A stretch of 64,000 nt of DNA from positions 2,976,001 through 3,040,000 of the forward strand of contig NZ_CP081964.1 in the NCBI RefSeq assembly GCF_019844075.1. The letters are read 5' to 3'. Both the position numbers and the translations under genes were made by a program. This DNA comes from Curtobacterium sp. TC1. Lineage in GTDB: Bacteria; Actinomycetota; Actinomycetes; Actinomycetales; Microbacteriaceae. The notes under the pieces were generated by a model. That model did no database searches and was not told the DNA's origin. It saw only the letters and a list, made by a program, of their open reading frames with translations. This document shows positions 7,810 through 16,876 of the stretch, in pieces. Each line of letters starts with the position of its first letter. Position 1 is the stretch's first letter.

Positions 7810-9333
7810 TCAGCGCGCCGGCACGGCCTCGGCGTCGCGGGCGGCCCGGGCGGCGGCGTCCTGCGCGGCGAACGGCAGATCCCCCAGGTCCAGGTGCGGG
7901 TTGGTGTCCTGCGTGAGCACCAGCTCCTTCGCCTCGGCCTCGGTCTCGACCGCGGGCATCGAGCCGGGCAGCGGGCGACGCGAGGACTCCTTCATGCAGA
8001 AGACACCGATCGCACCGACGACGCTCATCGCCATCAGGAAGTACGCCGGGGCGAGTTCGTCGCCGGTCACGGTCAGCAGCGCCTGCACGATCAGGGGCGT
8101 CGTCCCGCCGAACACCGCGATGGCGATGTTGTACGCGAAGCCCATGCCGCCGTACCGCGTCGAGGTGGGGAACAGCGCCGGCAGTGAGGCCGCCTGGTTC
8201 GACACCCACAGCGCCGTCATCAGCGCGAGCAGCCCGAGCCCGGCGAGCGTCGACCACTGCGCGCCGTGGCCGATCAGCATGAACGCCGGCACGACGAGCA
8301 CGACGGTGGTGGCGGCACCGATCCACATCACGACGCGTCGGCCGAGCTTGTCGGACAGCTTGCCCGTCAGCGGCAGCATCACCGCGAGCAGCAGGAGGAC
8401 CGGGATCGTCAGCAGCGTGCCGTCGAGGGCGGAGTACCCGAGCGAGTCGGTCAGGTACGTCGGCATGTACGAGGTCAGGGCGTACCCGACGGTGTTCGAG
8501 GCCGCGACGAGCATGATCGCGATGACGATCGGGCGCCAGTGGTCGCGCACCATCACGAGCACGTTCGCCGGACGCTCGCCGTCGAAGGACGCACGGGTCT
8601 CGGACGCGGCCTCCTGCGCCGCCTGGGTCGCCTGGAACACCGGCGACTCCTCGATGCGCAGGCGGAACCAGATCGCCACGACGCCGATCACGCCGGCCGC
8701 CAGGAACGGGAACCGCCAGCCGTAGGCGACCATCGCGTCCTCGCCGAGGGTGATCTGCAGCACCGAGACGACGGTCGCACCGAGCGCGAAGCCCAGGTAG
8801 CTGCCGAAGTCCAGGATGCTCGCGAAGAACCCGCGGCGCCGGTCCGGTGCGTACTCGGTCACGAAGGTCGTCGCACCGGCGTACTCACCACCGGTCGAGA
8901 AGCCCTGCGCCAGCTTCAGCACGACCAGCACGACGGGGGCGAACACGCCGATCGTCGCGTAGGCGGGCAGCGCGCCGATGAGGAACGTCGACGCCGCCAT
9001 CGTGATGAGCGTCGTCGCGAGCACCTTCTGCCGACCGATCCGGTCGCCGAGACGACCGAAGACGATGCCGCCGAGCGGACGGGCGATGTAGGTCGCCGCG
9101 AAGACACCGAGGCTGAACAGGATCTGCACGGCGGGCTCGGCGGTCGGCAGGAAGACCTTCCCCATCGTGACCGCCAGGTAGCCGTAGACACCGACGTCGT
9201 ACCACTCCATCGTGTTGCCGACGACCATGCCGCTGACCGCGCGGCGCATCATGCTCTTGTCGACCACGGTGACGTCGCTCTCGCGCAGGCGTCGGCGCGG
9301 CCGGGTGTGGGTACTGCTGGGGTCGGAACCCAT
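7810..9333 (-). CDS. MFS transporter, metabolite:H+ symporter (MHS, ProP/KgtP-like) family
   Basis: 507 residues with 12 predicted membrane segments. Starting near residue 35, GMVVGNTMEWYDVGVYGYLA is the characteristic first-helix motif of MHS symporters, followed by IARPLGGIVFGRLGDRIGRQ (MFS loop 2-3 signature) and KLAQGFSTGGEYAGA in helix 4-5, also typical of ProP, ShiA and KgtP. It should import an organic acid, betaine or proline with protons; substrate not identifiable. A soluble C-terminal tail of about 60 residues is mildly acidic. The ATG at 9333 follows GAGGAG. It is transcribed alone. Confidence 0.88.
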   Translation of the reverse strand: MGSDPSSTHTRPRRRLRESDVTVVDKSMMRRAVSGMVVGNTMEWYDVGVYGYLAVTMGKVFLPTAEPAVQILFSLGVFAATYIARPLGGIVFGRLGDRIGRQKVLATTLITMAASTFLIGALPAYATIGVFAPVVLVVLKLAQGFSTGGEYAGATTFVTEYAPDRRRGFFASILDFGSYLGFALGATVVSVLQITLGEDAMVAYGWRFPFLAAGVIGVVAIWFRLRIEESPVFQATQAAQEAASETRASFDGERPANVLVMVRDHWRPIVIAIMLVAASNTVGYALTSYMPTYLTDSLGYSALDGTLLTIPVLLLLAVMLPLTGKLSDKLGRRVVMWIGAATTVVLVVPAFMLIGHGAQWSTLAGLGLLALMTALWVSNQAASLPALFPTSTRYGGMGFAYNIAIAVFGGTTPLIVQALLTVTGDELAPAYFLMAMSVVGAIGVFCMKESSRRPLPGSMPAVETEAEAKELVLTQDTNPHLDLGDLPFAAQDAAARAARDAEAVPAR

Positions 9334-9467
9334 GCATCGCTCCTCGGGGGGATCGGTGGGCCGAGGGGTACCGGCCCAGAACAGCGAGCGACGTTACCGA
9401 GCAACCGAAATGTCATTGGCCGGTGATTCCCAGGCGACGGCGTGTCACCCGAACGGGGGTGGGGCCT

Positions 9468-9489
9468 GATCCGCATGTCTCTGCGGATC
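9468..9489. promoter_or_regulatory. Inverted repeat upstream of the DinB-like gene
   Basis: GATCCGCA-N6-TGCGGATC, perfect 8-bp arms, about 35 bases upstream of the ATG at 9525, in the divergent space with the MHS transporter. It could be an operator for an unknown regulator. Confidence 0.35.
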
Positions 9490-9524
9490 CGCGAAGCTGA
9501 GTACCGAGGACGTACCATCGGCGC

Positions 9525-10049
9525 ATGGCGATCGCACCCGAGACGAAGAGCTGGACCTGGGTCATCGAGGGCACCTGCCCCGAGTGCGGCTACGACGGCA
9601 CCACGGTGTCGATCCGCGACGTGCCGGGGATCATCGACGCGAACACGACCGCGTGGCCGACCGAACTCGGCCGGGACGACGTGCGCGAGCGTCCCGACGA
9701 CCGCACTTGGTCGGCACTCGAGTACGGCGCCCACGTGCGCGACGTGCACCGGAAGATGACCGAGCGGCTCGCACTGATGCTCGCCGAGGACGCCCCGACG
9801 TTCCCGAACTGGGACCAGGACGCCACGGCGGTCGAGGAGCACTACGGCGAGCAGGACCCGGCCGTGGTCGCCCGCGAACTCGGCGAGGCAGCACACCGGG
9901 CAGCCCGGGCGTTCGACGAGGTCCGCGACGACCAGCTCGAGCGCACGGGCCTGCGGTCCGACGGCAGTGCCTTCACCGTCGCGACGCTCGCCACCTACTA
10001 CGCGCACGACCCCGTCCACCACCTGTGGGACGTGCGGCGCACGCACTAG
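9525..10049 (+). CDS. DinB-like four-helix-bundle protein
   Basis: 174 residues. The region WSALEYGAHVRDVHRKMTER (about 65-85) and the late HDPVHHLWDVRRTH match the DinB/YfiT-type metal-binding bundle, where three His residues bind a metal; visible candidates are in AHVRDVH and HDPVHHLW. A CPECGY motif at about residue 18 suggests an extra N-terminal zinc site, common in actinobacterial homologues annotated DinB family protein. Members act as thiol-dependent transferases (for example with mycothiol or bacillithiol), but no activity can be assigned here. Monocistronic, ends before a strong hairpin. Confidence 0.75.
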   Translation: MAIAPETKSWTWVIEGTCPECGYDGTTVSIRDVPGIIDANTTAWPTELGRDDVRERPDDRTWSALEYGAHVRDVHRKMTERLALMLAEDAPTFPNWDQDATAVEEHYGEQDPAVVARELGEAAHRAARAFDEVRDDQLERTGLRSDGSAFTVATLATYYAHDPVHHLWDVRRTH

Positions 10050-10067
10050 ACGCGGGATCCACCGGCC

Positions 10068-10102
10068 GGGAGGCGCGGTGCGGCCCCGCCCCGCGCCTCC
10101 CG
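10068..10102. terminator. Bidirectional terminator hairpin
   Basis: GGGAGGCGCGG pairs with CCGCGCCTCCC around a GC-rich loop between convergent genes; same recurring GGGAGGC stem family. Confidence 0.75.
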
Positions 10103-10127
10103 TCCGCCCCTGGTCGCGGCAGACCGC

Positions 10128-11090
10128 TCAGGCGAGCGCGTCGAGCAGGGCGCGCGCCGTCGCGGCGTCCGACACCAGCTCGTTGACGAGTCCCCCGCGC
10201 ACCGCGCCGACGATGCTGCCGACCTTGGCGCCGCCGACGGCGACGCCGACGGCGTGCGGCACACCGGACAGGACCTCGCGCGATGTCCGCACCATCCGGT
10301 CGCTGCCGGGGAACTCGATGGGCGATCCGTCGGCCGCGTAGAAGTTGAGGCAGACGTCGCCTGCGGCGTGGTCGAACGCGGCGTCCTCGACGGGGACGCC
10401 CCGTGCCAGGGCGTCACGTGTCGGCGTCGGCGCACCGATGCCGAGGATCGCGCCCTTCGCCCGCCCCCAGAGCCCGACGACGTGCTGGAACGCTGGATCC
10501 TCGTCGAGCGAGGAGCGCATCGCGGGCGACGGCAGGGCCTGCGCGAACAGGAACGCGGGGATCGCCCCGGAGCGCTCGGCGGCGGTCCGGGTGATCTCGT
10601 TCGTCTGGAACCACGGCATCGGGTCGGCCTGGCCGCCCACCGTCGGGACGAGCTGCACACCGGGCAGGCTCGGCATGCCCGCGTGTGCGACGTCGTACAC
10701 GGTGCGGCCCGACGACATCAGGACGGCGTCGCCGGGGACGAGCCCCATGCCCTCGACCGCAGCGGCGAGGGGTGCTGCGAGGTCGGCACCGAGCGTGGCG
10801 GTGTGGGTGACCGCGGCCAGGTGCACGGCTCGGATCCCGAGCACCACCTGCAGCCGTTCGGCGAGCGCGACGGTCTCGTCCTGGAACGGGTCGACGACCT
10901 CGATGCGGACGAGTCCGGCCTTGCGCGCCTCGGCGACGAGCCGGCTGACCGTGGGCCGTGAGACCCCGAGGCGCGAGGCGATCTCGACCTGGGTGGCGTC
11001 CTCGAGGTAGTACATCCGCGCCGCCTGGTAGACGGTGTCGAGCGGGAAACGGGTCCGGGCACCCTCGGCGGCGGGGATCTCGGCGGACAT
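10128..11090 (-). CDS. SorC-family sugar-binding regulator of the tetritol locus
   Basis: 320 residues. The HTH lies at about 20-60 (YQAARMYYLEDATQVEIASR then LGVSRPTVSRLV); the sugar-phosphate-binding domain follows, with VLMSSGRTVYDV, VPTVGGQADP and a C-terminal VGGAKVGSIVGAVRGG. It is the second SorC-type regulator in the window. It lies 25 bases downstream of the SDR gene on the same strand, so the two are probably co-transcribed and divergent from the dehydrogenase-transporter-kinase-isomerase operon. A phosphorylated tetrulose is a plausible effector (inference). Confidence 0.88.
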   Translation of the reverse strand: MSAEIPAAEGARTRFPLDTVYQAARMYYLEDATQVEIASRLGVSRPTVSRLVAEARKAGLVRIEVVDPFQDETVALAERLQVVLGIRAVHLAAVTHTATLGADLAAPLAAAVEGMGLVPGDAVLMSSGRTVYDVAHAGMPSLPGVQLVPTVGGQADPMPWFQTNEITRTAAERSGAIPAFLFAQALPSPAMRSSLDEDPAFQHVVGLWGRAKGAILGIGAPTPTRDALARGVPVEDAAFDHAAGDVCLNFYAADGSPIEFPGSDRMVRTSREVLSGVPHAVGVAVGGAKVGSIVGAVRGGLVNELVSDAATARALLDALA

Positions 11091-11115
11091 GGGGCGATCG
11101 TATCCCTGGCGCGCG

Positions 11116-11970
11116 TCAGCGGATCGTGAACCCGCCGTCCACCCGGAGGTCGGTCCCGTTCACCATGGCGCTCGACTCCCCCGCCAGGAACAGCACGGCG
11201 GCGGCGATCTCGTCCGGGGTGGCGAACCGGCCGGTGGGGATCTCGTCCTGGTGCCGGATCCCGTTCTCGTTCGCCCACGCGGCCCGGCCGAGGTCGGTGA
11301 GGACGACGGTGGGCGACACGGTGTTCACGGTGACGCCCCGGCCGCCCCACTCGAGCGCGAGCACGCGGGTGAGTCCGATGACGCCGGCCTTCGAGGCGCA
11401 GTAGGCGGCGTGCCCGTCGATGCCGACGTGCGCGGCCTGCGAGGCGATGTTGACGACGCGGCCGTACCCGGCGGCGAGCATGTGCCGACCGACGGCCTGG
11501 GCGACGCGGAACGTCCCGGTCAGGTTGACGTCGATCGTCCTCGACCAGGTCTCGGCGGACAGTTCGTCCGCCGGAGCGAGTGCGGCGATCCCGGCGGAGT
11601 TGACGAGGACGTCGATGCGTCCGAAGCGTGCGACGACCTCGGCGACGGTGCGCGCCACGGAGGTCTCGTCCGTCACGTCGCAGCCGAACCCGGCATGGAG
11701 GCCCGTGGCCGCGCCCGGCGCGTCGGCCGAGCCCGGTGCACCGGCCGCACCCGGCAGGTCGGCTGCCGCCGCCGTGGCGCCGTCCGCACGGACGTCGACG
11801 ATCGCGACCCGCGCACCCCGTGCGGCGAGCGCCCGGGCGATGGCGTTGCCGATGCCGGAGGCGCCGCCCGTCACCACCGCCGTCCGTCCGGCGAAGTCGT
11901 TGGTGAAGTCGATCGTGTCCGGCCCCGGTCGGAGGGCTGCGGCGAAGTCGGTCGGGGTGCTGGTGGTCAT
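11116..11970 (-). CDS. dthD: SDR-family polyol dehydrogenase, D-threitol dehydrogenase-like
   Basis: 284-residue classical short-chain dehydrogenase: cofactor motif TGGASGIG near residue 35, NSAG in the middle, catalytic Ser in NIASQAAH and YCASK as the catalytic Tyr/Lys pair, closing with NGTDLRVDGG. DthD of Mycolicibacterium smegmatis and GolD of Listeria are the characterised relatives; they oxidise D-threitol to D-erythrulose with NAD. The assignment rests mainly on the neighbouring erythrulose kinase and isomerase genes. Residues about 70-95 contain an Ala/Gly/Pro-rich insertion (GAAGAPGSADAPGAATG) not typical of the family. Ribitol or xylitol dehydrogenase activity is the main alternative. 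Confidence 0.72.
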   Translation of the reverse strand: MTTSTPTDFAAALRPGPDTIDFTNDFAGRTAVVTGGASGIGNAIARALAARGARVAIVDVRADGATAAAADLPGAAGAPGSADAPGAATGLHAGFGCDVTDETSVARTVAEVVARFGRIDVLVNSAGIAALAPADELSAETWSRTIDVNLTGTFRVAQAVGRHMLAAGYGRVVNIASQAAHVGIDGHAAYCASKAGVIGLTRVLALEWGGRGVTVNTVSPTVVLTDLGRAAWANENGIRHQDEIPTGRFATPDEIAAAVLFLAGESSAMVNGTDLRVDGGFTIR

Positions 11971-12000
11971 GGGCGCTCCTTTGCGTTCGGTCGGAACCTA

Positions 12001-12043
12001 CCAGAAATTGTGTTCTGGACAAACGTTCTGCGAGGTGTACAGT
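12001..12043 (+). promoter_or_regulatory. Promoter and overlapping operator of the tetritol operon
   Basis: CCAGAA-N6-TTCTGG at 12001-12018 is a perfect palindrome, and a further TTCTG half-site lies at 12026-12030. TGGACA (12016-12021), a 16-base spacer and TACAGT (12038-12043) make a good housekeeping-type promoter directed at the operon starting at 12077. The operator overlaps the -35 element and spacer, the usual geometry for repression by the SorC regulator. Confidence 0.6.
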
Positions 12044-12076
12044 CATCGCCGAAGCCGTCCAACGAAGGAGCAGCCC

Positions 12077-13207
12077 ATGTCGACGACGACCGAGCACGCG
12101 GCCACGACCGCCACCACGACCATCCCCACGACGATGCGAGCCGTCGTCGTCCACGGGCCCGGCGACTACCGGCTCGAGGAACGCCCCGTGCCGACGCCCG
12201 GCCCCGGCGAACTCCTGCTCCGCACCGACGCCGTCGGCATCTGCGCGAGCGACCTGAAGTGCTACCACGGCGCCGCGAAGTTCTGGGGCGACGAGAACCG
12301 CGCCGCCTGGGCCGAGACCGATCGCATCCCCGGGCACGAGTTCGTCGGGACGATCGTCTCCGGCGACGACGACACCCTGGCGAAACGGAAGGTCTCGCTC
12401 GGGGACCGCATCGCGTGCGAACAGATCGTGCCGTGCTGGGAGTGCCGGTACTGCCTCGAGGGCGCGTACTGGATGTGCAACGTCCACGACATGTTCGGGT
12501 TCAAGGGCCACGACGGCGCGATGGCCGAGTACGTCCTCGTCCCCGCCAAGGCACTGACCCACCCGGTGTCGAGTGCCCTGCCCGGTCAGGTCGCCGCGTT
12601 CGCCGAGCCGCTGTCCTGCGCGTTCCACGCCGTCGAGCGCGGAGACATCGAGTTCGGCGACACCGTCGTGATCGCCGGCGCCGGACCGATCGGCCTCTCC
12701 GCCATCGCCGGTGCGCGGCAGAAGAACCCGCTCCGGATCATCGCCCTCGACGTGGTCGACGCGAAGCTCGAACTGGCCCGCAAGGTCGGCGCGGACCTGA
12801 CGATCAACATCGCCGAGGAGGACGCGGTCGCCCGGGTCAAGGAGCTCACCGACGGCTACGGTGCCGACGTCTACATCGAGGCGACCGGCCACCCGTCCGC
12901 GGTCCCGCAGGGGCTCAACCTGCTGCGGAAGCTCGGCACCTTCGTCGAGTACTCGGTGTTCAAGGACGACGTCTCCGTCGACTGGTCGATCATCTCGGAC
13001 GACAAGGAGCTCGACGTCCGCGGTGCCCACCTCGGCCCGCACACCTGGCCGGCGGCGATCAAGCTGCTCGAGGCCGAGACCCTGCCGATGTCGGAGATCT
13101 GCACGCACCAGTTCCCGCTCGAGCGGTTCCAGGAGGCGCTCGACCTGGTCGGCGACTCCGCCGGCGCGAGCGTCAAGGTCTCGATCATCCCGTCCCTGCA
13201 GGCCTGA
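12077..13207 (+). CDS. eltD: Zinc-dependent erythritol/L-threitol dehydrogenase-like enzyme
   Basis: 376-residue medium-chain dehydrogenase. The catalytic zinc site is formed by Cys in VGICASDLK and by GHEFVG; the structural zinc site shows CWECRYCLEGAYWMC with the usual Cys spacing. GAGPIGL is the NAD-binding Rossmann motif, and EYSVFKDDVSVDWSIISD in the C-terminal half is typical of the EltD-type clade. EltD oxidises erythritol to D-erythrulose and L-threitol to L-erythrulose. An AAGGAG sits seven bases upstream of the ATG. It is the first gene of an operon running permease, kinase, isomerase, which supports the tetritol assignment; another polyol remains possible. Confidence 0.78.
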   Translation: MSTTTEHAATTATTTIPTTMRAVVVHGPGDYRLEERPVPTPGPGELLLRTDAVGICASDLKCYHGAAKFWGDENRAAWAETDRIPGHEFVGTIVSGDDDTLAKRKVSLGDRIACEQIVPCWECRYCLEGAYWMCNVHDMFGFKGHDGAMAEYVLVPAKALTHPVSSALPGQVAAFAEPLSCAFHAVERGDIEFGDTVVIAGAGPIGLSAIAGARQKNPLRIIALDVVDAKLELARKVGADLTINIAEEDAVARVKELTDGYGADVYIEATGHPSAVPQGLNLLRKLGTFVEYSVFKDDVSVDWSIISDDKELDVRGAHLGPHTWPAAIKLLEAETLPMSEICTHQFPLERFQEALDLVGDSAGASVKVSIIPSLQA

Positions 13208-13234
13208 GCCCGCCCACCCCTGGAGTCAGCAAGC

Positions 13235-14551
13235 ATGTCAACGACGACACAGCGCGCCACCGGTGCGCCCACCACCCCTCGCGCAGAGGGTCGCCTCGAC
13301 CGGATGGGCATCCCCCGTCCCCTCGCCCTCGGGTTCGTCGCCGTCCTGGTCTTCATGACCGGGAACGGCGTCGAGTCGAACTTCATCACCCCGCACATGG
13401 TCGCGGTCCTCGGCAGCCCCGAGGCCACCGTCGCGACGATCGTCACCTTCTACAGCCTCGCCGCGTTGATCGGCAGCTACGTCTCCGGCGCCCTGTCCGA
13501 CCTGATCGGACCGCGCCGGGTGATGATCCTCGGGTTCGCCGTCTGGGTCGTCTTCGAGGTGCTGTTCCTCCTCGCGCTGAACATCGGCAGCGTGCCGTTC
13601 GCGGCCGTCGCCTACGCCGTCCGGGGCTTCGGCTACCCGCTCTTCGCGTTCGCGTTCCTGGTCTGGGTGAACATCACCACCCCGGTCGAGCGGAACGGTT
13701 CGGCCGTCGGCTGGTTCTACGTCGCGTTCACGGGCGGCCTGCCGACGCTCGGCTCGCTCTTCGCGATCGGCGCCATCCCGGTGTTCGGCGGCGCCACGAT
13801 CGGCGAGACGGGCGCGATGGTCGCCTCGATCGGCCTCGTCGTGATCGGCTTCCTCATCATGCTGTTCGGCGTGCGCCTGCCGAACGGGTTCTCCCGCATC
13901 GCCCCGACCGGCGAGAGCGCCTGGCAGGTACTGACGAGCGGCATCCGCCTGACCGTCACCCGGCCGAAGATCCTGATGGGCTTCCTGGTCCGCCTGATCA
14001 ACACCGCGCCCGAGTTCGGCATGTTCGTCGTCCTGCCCGCCGTCATCGCGAACGAACGCGGGTGGGGCCAGAGCCGCTGGCTGCTCATGACGGTCTGCGT
14101 CTACGCCACGAACATCCTCGTGAACGCCCTGTTCGGCTGGGTCGGCGACAAGATCGGCTGGCAGCGCACCGTCAAGTGGTTCGGCATCGTCGGGTCCGCC
14201 CTCGGCCTCATCGCCTGGTGGTACGTCCCGCAGCTCGTCCCCGCCGGGTCCGAATGGGGCTACGTGCTCTCCGTCGTCGCCGGCTGCGTGTTCGGCTGCC
14301 TGCTCGCAGGCTTCGTCCCGATGGGCGCGATCATGCCGGCGCTCGCCCCCGAGCACAAGGGCGCCGCGATGGCGATGTACACGACGGCGGCCGGTGGCGC
14401 GGCGTTCCTCGGCACCGGTGTGGTCGCGGCGGTGTTCGCGCTCGGCGGTGGCGGTGAGGCCGCGACCTGGACCTTCGTCGGCCTGTACGCCTGCGCGTTC
14501 GTGATGATCCACTTCCTCAAGGTGCCCCAGGGCGCCCGTACCTCCCACTGA
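13235..14551 (+). CDS. Polyol MFS permease (erythritol/threitol uptake candidate)
   Basis: 438 residues with 12 membrane segments of the major facilitator superfamily. The N-terminal half has LVFMTGNGVESNFITPHMVA, SGALSDLIGPRRVM and a GYPLFAFAFLVWVN segment, as in polyol permeases of the CsbX/RbtT group; that group feeds ribitol, arabitol and erythritol pathways in actinobacteria. It lies 27 bases after the dehydrogenase and 11 bases before the kinase, so it is surely in one operon and imports the tetritol substrate by proton symport (inferred). Confidence 0.82.
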   Translation: MSTTTQRATGAPTTPRAEGRLDRMGIPRPLALGFVAVLVFMTGNGVESNFITPHMVAVLGSPEATVATIVTFYSLAALIGSYVSGALSDLIGPRRVMILGFAVWVVFEVLFLLALNIGSVPFAAVAYAVRGFGYPLFAFAFLVWVNITTPVERNGSAVGWFYVAFTGGLPTLGSLFAIGAIPVFGGATIGETGAMVASIGLVVIGFLIMLFGVRLPNGFSRIAPTGESAWQVLTSGIRLTVTRPKILMGFLVRLINTAPEFGMFVVLPAVIANERGWGQSRWLLMTVCVYATNILVNALFGWVGDKIGWQRTVKWFGIVGSALGLIAWWYVPQLVPAGSEWGYVLSVVAGCVFGCLLAGFVPMGAIMPALAPEHKGAAMAMYTTAAGGAAFLGTGVVAAVFALGGGGEAATWTFVGLYACAFVMIHFLKVPQGARTSH

Positions 14552-14562
14552 AGGGCTCCAGC

Positions 14563-16302
14563 ATGACCACGATCCACGACGCCCCCGACGAGTTCGCCGA
14601 GGACCAGCTCGCCGGCTGGCTCGCGCTCTACGCCGACCGCGTCCGCGGCGTCCACGGCGGCGTCGTCACCCTGCCCACCGAGGGCGTAGAACCCCAGGTC
14701 GCGGTGGTCGTCGGCGGCGGCTCCGGGCACTACCCGGCGTTCTGCGGGATCGTCGGCCCCGGGTTCGCCACCGGCGCCGTCGTCGGCAACGTCTTCACCT
14801 CGCCGTCGACCGCGCAGGTCTACTCGGTCGCCAAGGCGGCGGACCAGGGGAAGGGTGTCGTGCTGTCCTTCGGCAACTACGCCGGCGACACCATGAACTT
14901 CGGGCTCGCCGCCGAGCGGCTGCGCGCCGAGGGCATCGACACCCGGATCGTCGTCGTCACCGACGACATCGCGAGCGCCGACGAGGAGTCGGAGCGTCGC
15001 GGCATCGCCGGGGACTTCTCGGTCTTCAAGGCGATGGGCGCGGCCGCTGCCGGAGGTGCGTCCCTCGACGAGGTCGAGCGGCTGGGCAACCGGAGCAACG
15101 CGGCGACCCGCACCATCGGCGTCGCGTTCTCCGGGTGCACCATGCCCGGTGCGACCGAACCGCTCTTCACCGTGCCCGACGGCCACCTCGGCCTCGGGCT
15201 CGGCATCCACGGGGAGCCAGGCATCGAGGACGTCCCACTCCTGCGTGCGACCGAACTCGCCGACCTGCTCGTGTCACGACTCCTCGCCGACCGACCGGCC
15301 GGTGCGCGGACCCGGGTCGCCCCGATCCTCAACGGCCTCGGCGACACGAAGTACGAGGAGCTCTTCCTGCTCTGGGGCCGCGTGCTCCCGCTGCTGCAGG
15401 AGGCCGGCCTCGAGGTCGTCGAGCCCGAGGTCGGAGAACTCGTCACGAGCCTCGACATGGGTGGCTGCTCGCTGACCCTGCAGTGGCTCGACGACGAGCT
15501 CGAACCCCTGTGGCGTGCGGACACCTACACGCCCGCGTACCGCAAGGCGGCGGCGCCGATCGCGGCGTTGCTGCCGGCCGACGCAGTGGACGACGCCGAG
15601 GACGAGGCGACGGTCGTGCCGGACGCGAGCAGTGCCTCCCGACAGGCCGCGCAGACGGCGCGCGACGCGATCGACGCGGTCGACGCGCTCCTGCGGGAGC
15701 ACGAGGAAGAACTCGGCCGCATCGACGCGGTCGCCGGCGACGGCGACCACGGACGCGGCATGGTGAAGGGGATCGGTGCGGCCCGCACGGCCGTCGGCAG
15801 GGTCGGCCAGGAGGCGGGGATCGCCTTCGTCCTCGGACGCGCCGGTGACGCGTGGGCCGAGTTCGCGGGCGGCACCTCGGGAGTCCTGTGGGGTGCGGCA
15901 CTCGAGGCCTTCGGTCGGTCGCTGCGCGACGACCGCCCCGCGTACGAGGCGTCCGACGTCGTCGAGGCCGCGCAGGCCTTCGCCGACTCGATCGTGCACC
16001 TGGGTGGGGCGTCCCGCGGGGACAAGACGCTGCTCGACGCACTGCTGCCGTTCGTGGACGAGCTGCGGAGCGGCGTCGACGCTGGCCGTCCACTCACCGT
16101 GGCGTGGCAGGCTGCCGCCCAGGTCGCGGTGACGGAAGCCGCTGCGACCGCAGACCTCACACCGAAGGTCGGGCGTGCCCGACCGCTGGCGGAGAAGAGC
16201 CTGGAGACACCCGACGCGGGTGCCACCTCGATGGGGATGATCCTCACGCGGATCGGCGAGGTCCTCGCCGCCCGTGCTGACAAGGAAGGAACACACGCAT
16301 GA
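14563..16302 (+). CDS. derK: DhaK-DhaL fusion kinase, probable D-erythrulose kinase
   Basis: 579 residues, an ATP-dependent dihydroxyacetone kinase fusion. The DhaK domain (about 15-330) has [10 protein letters not shown] at 51-60, GNVFTSPS at 75-82 and the covalent substrate-binding His216 in GLGIHGEPG; the DhaL ATPase domain (about 370-575) has [11 protein letters not shown] near 390 with the Mg-binding aspartates, and a C-terminal [10 protein letters not shown]. In this context it should make D-erythrulose 4-phosphate, as DerK of M. smegmatis does. Plain dihydroxyacetone phosphorylation is the alternative. Its stop overlaps the isomerase start by four bases (ATGA). Confidence 0.8.
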   Translation: MTTIHDAPDEFAEDQLAGWLALYADRVRGVHGGVVTLPTEGVEPQVAVVVGGGSGHYPAFCGIVGPGFATGAVVGNVFTSPSTAQVYSVAKAADQGKGVVLSFGNYAGDTMNFGLAAERLRAEGIDTRIVVVTDDIASADEESERRGIAGDFSVFKAMGAAAAGGASLDEVERLGNRSNAATRTIGVAFSGCTMPGATEPLFTVPDGHLGLGLGIHGEPGIEDVPLLRATELADLLVSRLLADRPAGARTRVAPILNGLGDTKYEELFLLWGRVLPLLQEAGLEVVEPEVGELVTSLDMGGCSLTLQWLDDELEPLWRADTYTPAYRKAAAPIAALLPADAVDDAEDEATVVPDASSASRQAAQTARDAIDAVDALLREHEEELGRIDAVAGDGDHGRGMVKGIGAARTAVGRVGQEAGIAFVLGRAGDAWAEFAGGTSGVLWGAALEAFGRSLRDDRPAYEASDVVEAAQAFADSIVHLGGASRGDKTLLDALLPFVDELRSGVDAGRPLTVAWQAAAQVAVTEAAATADLTPKVGRARPLAEKSLETPDAGATSMGMILTRIGEVLAARADKEGTHA

Positions 16303-16781
16303 CGTACCGTCTCGTGATCGGGTCCGACGACGCCGGGTTCGACTACAAGGAGATCATCAAGGCCGACCTGCTCGCCGACGACCGGGTGTCGGACGTCACC
16401 GACGTCGGCGTCGACGCGGACGGCCACACGGCGTACCCGCACGTCGCCGTCGACGCCGCACGCCTGGTCGCGAACGGCGAGGCCGACCGCGCGATCCTGA
16501 TCTGCGGCACTGGACTCGGGGTGGCGATCAGCGCCAACAAGGTGCCGGGCATCCGTGCCGTCACCGCGCACGACTCGTACAGCGTGGAGCGCTCGATCCT
16601 GTCGAACGACGCCCAGGTCCTCTGCATGGGCCAGCGCGTCGTCGGCGTCGAGCTCGCCCGCCGGCTGGCGAAGGAATGGCTCGGCTACGAGTTCGACCGC
16701 TCCAGTGCCAGTGCTTCGAAGGTCCAGGCGATCTGCGAGTACGACGGCAGCGCGCCCGCCGGCGTCGACGCCCCGGCGTAG
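16299..16781 (+). CDS. derI: RpiB/LacAB-family isomerase, probable D-erythrulose-4-phosphate isomerase
   Basis: 160 residues starting [17 protein letters not shown], the RpiB phosphate-binding start, with [20 protein letters not shown] holding the family Cys and anion hole, and [20 protein letters not shown]. RpiB-like DerI converts D-erythrulose 4-phosphate to D-erythrose 4-phosphate, which enters the pentose phosphate pathway. It is translationally coupled to the kinase by an ATGA overlap, the best evidence for this substrate over ribose 5-phosphate. Last gene of the operon, followed by a perfect hairpin. Confidence 0.8.
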   Translation: MTYRLVIGSDDAGFDYKEIIKADLLADDRVSDVTDVGVDADGHTAYPHVAVDAARLVANGEADRAILICGTGLGVAISANKVPGIRAVTAHDSYSVERSILSNDAQVLCMGQRVVGVELARRLAKEWLGYEFDRSSASASKVQAICEYDGSAPAGVDAPA

Positions 16782-16797
16782 GCGCGACGCCGTTGAC

Positions 16798-16857
16798 GCA
16801 CAACCGAAGTGAGCCCGAACCACGTGATCGCGTGGTTCGGGCTCACTTCGGTTGTGC
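16798..16857. terminator. Perfect 27-bp hairpin terminator
   Basis: Two perfectly complementary 27-base arms starting GCACAACCGAAGTGAGCCCG (16798) and ending at 16857 flank a 6-base loop TGATCG. It lies between convergent isomerase and FGGY kinase genes and can stop transcription from both sides. There is no T-run, normal for high-GC actinobacteria. Confidence 0.85.
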
Positions 16858-16876
16858 GCGCCGCTTTCGCGCCACC

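Noticed and set aside
11035..14457. Rightward open frame of 1140 codons over the tetritol genes
   Set aside because: Different frame from the SDR, dehydrogenase and permease genes, low-complexity Arg/Pro protein; an artefact of high GC.
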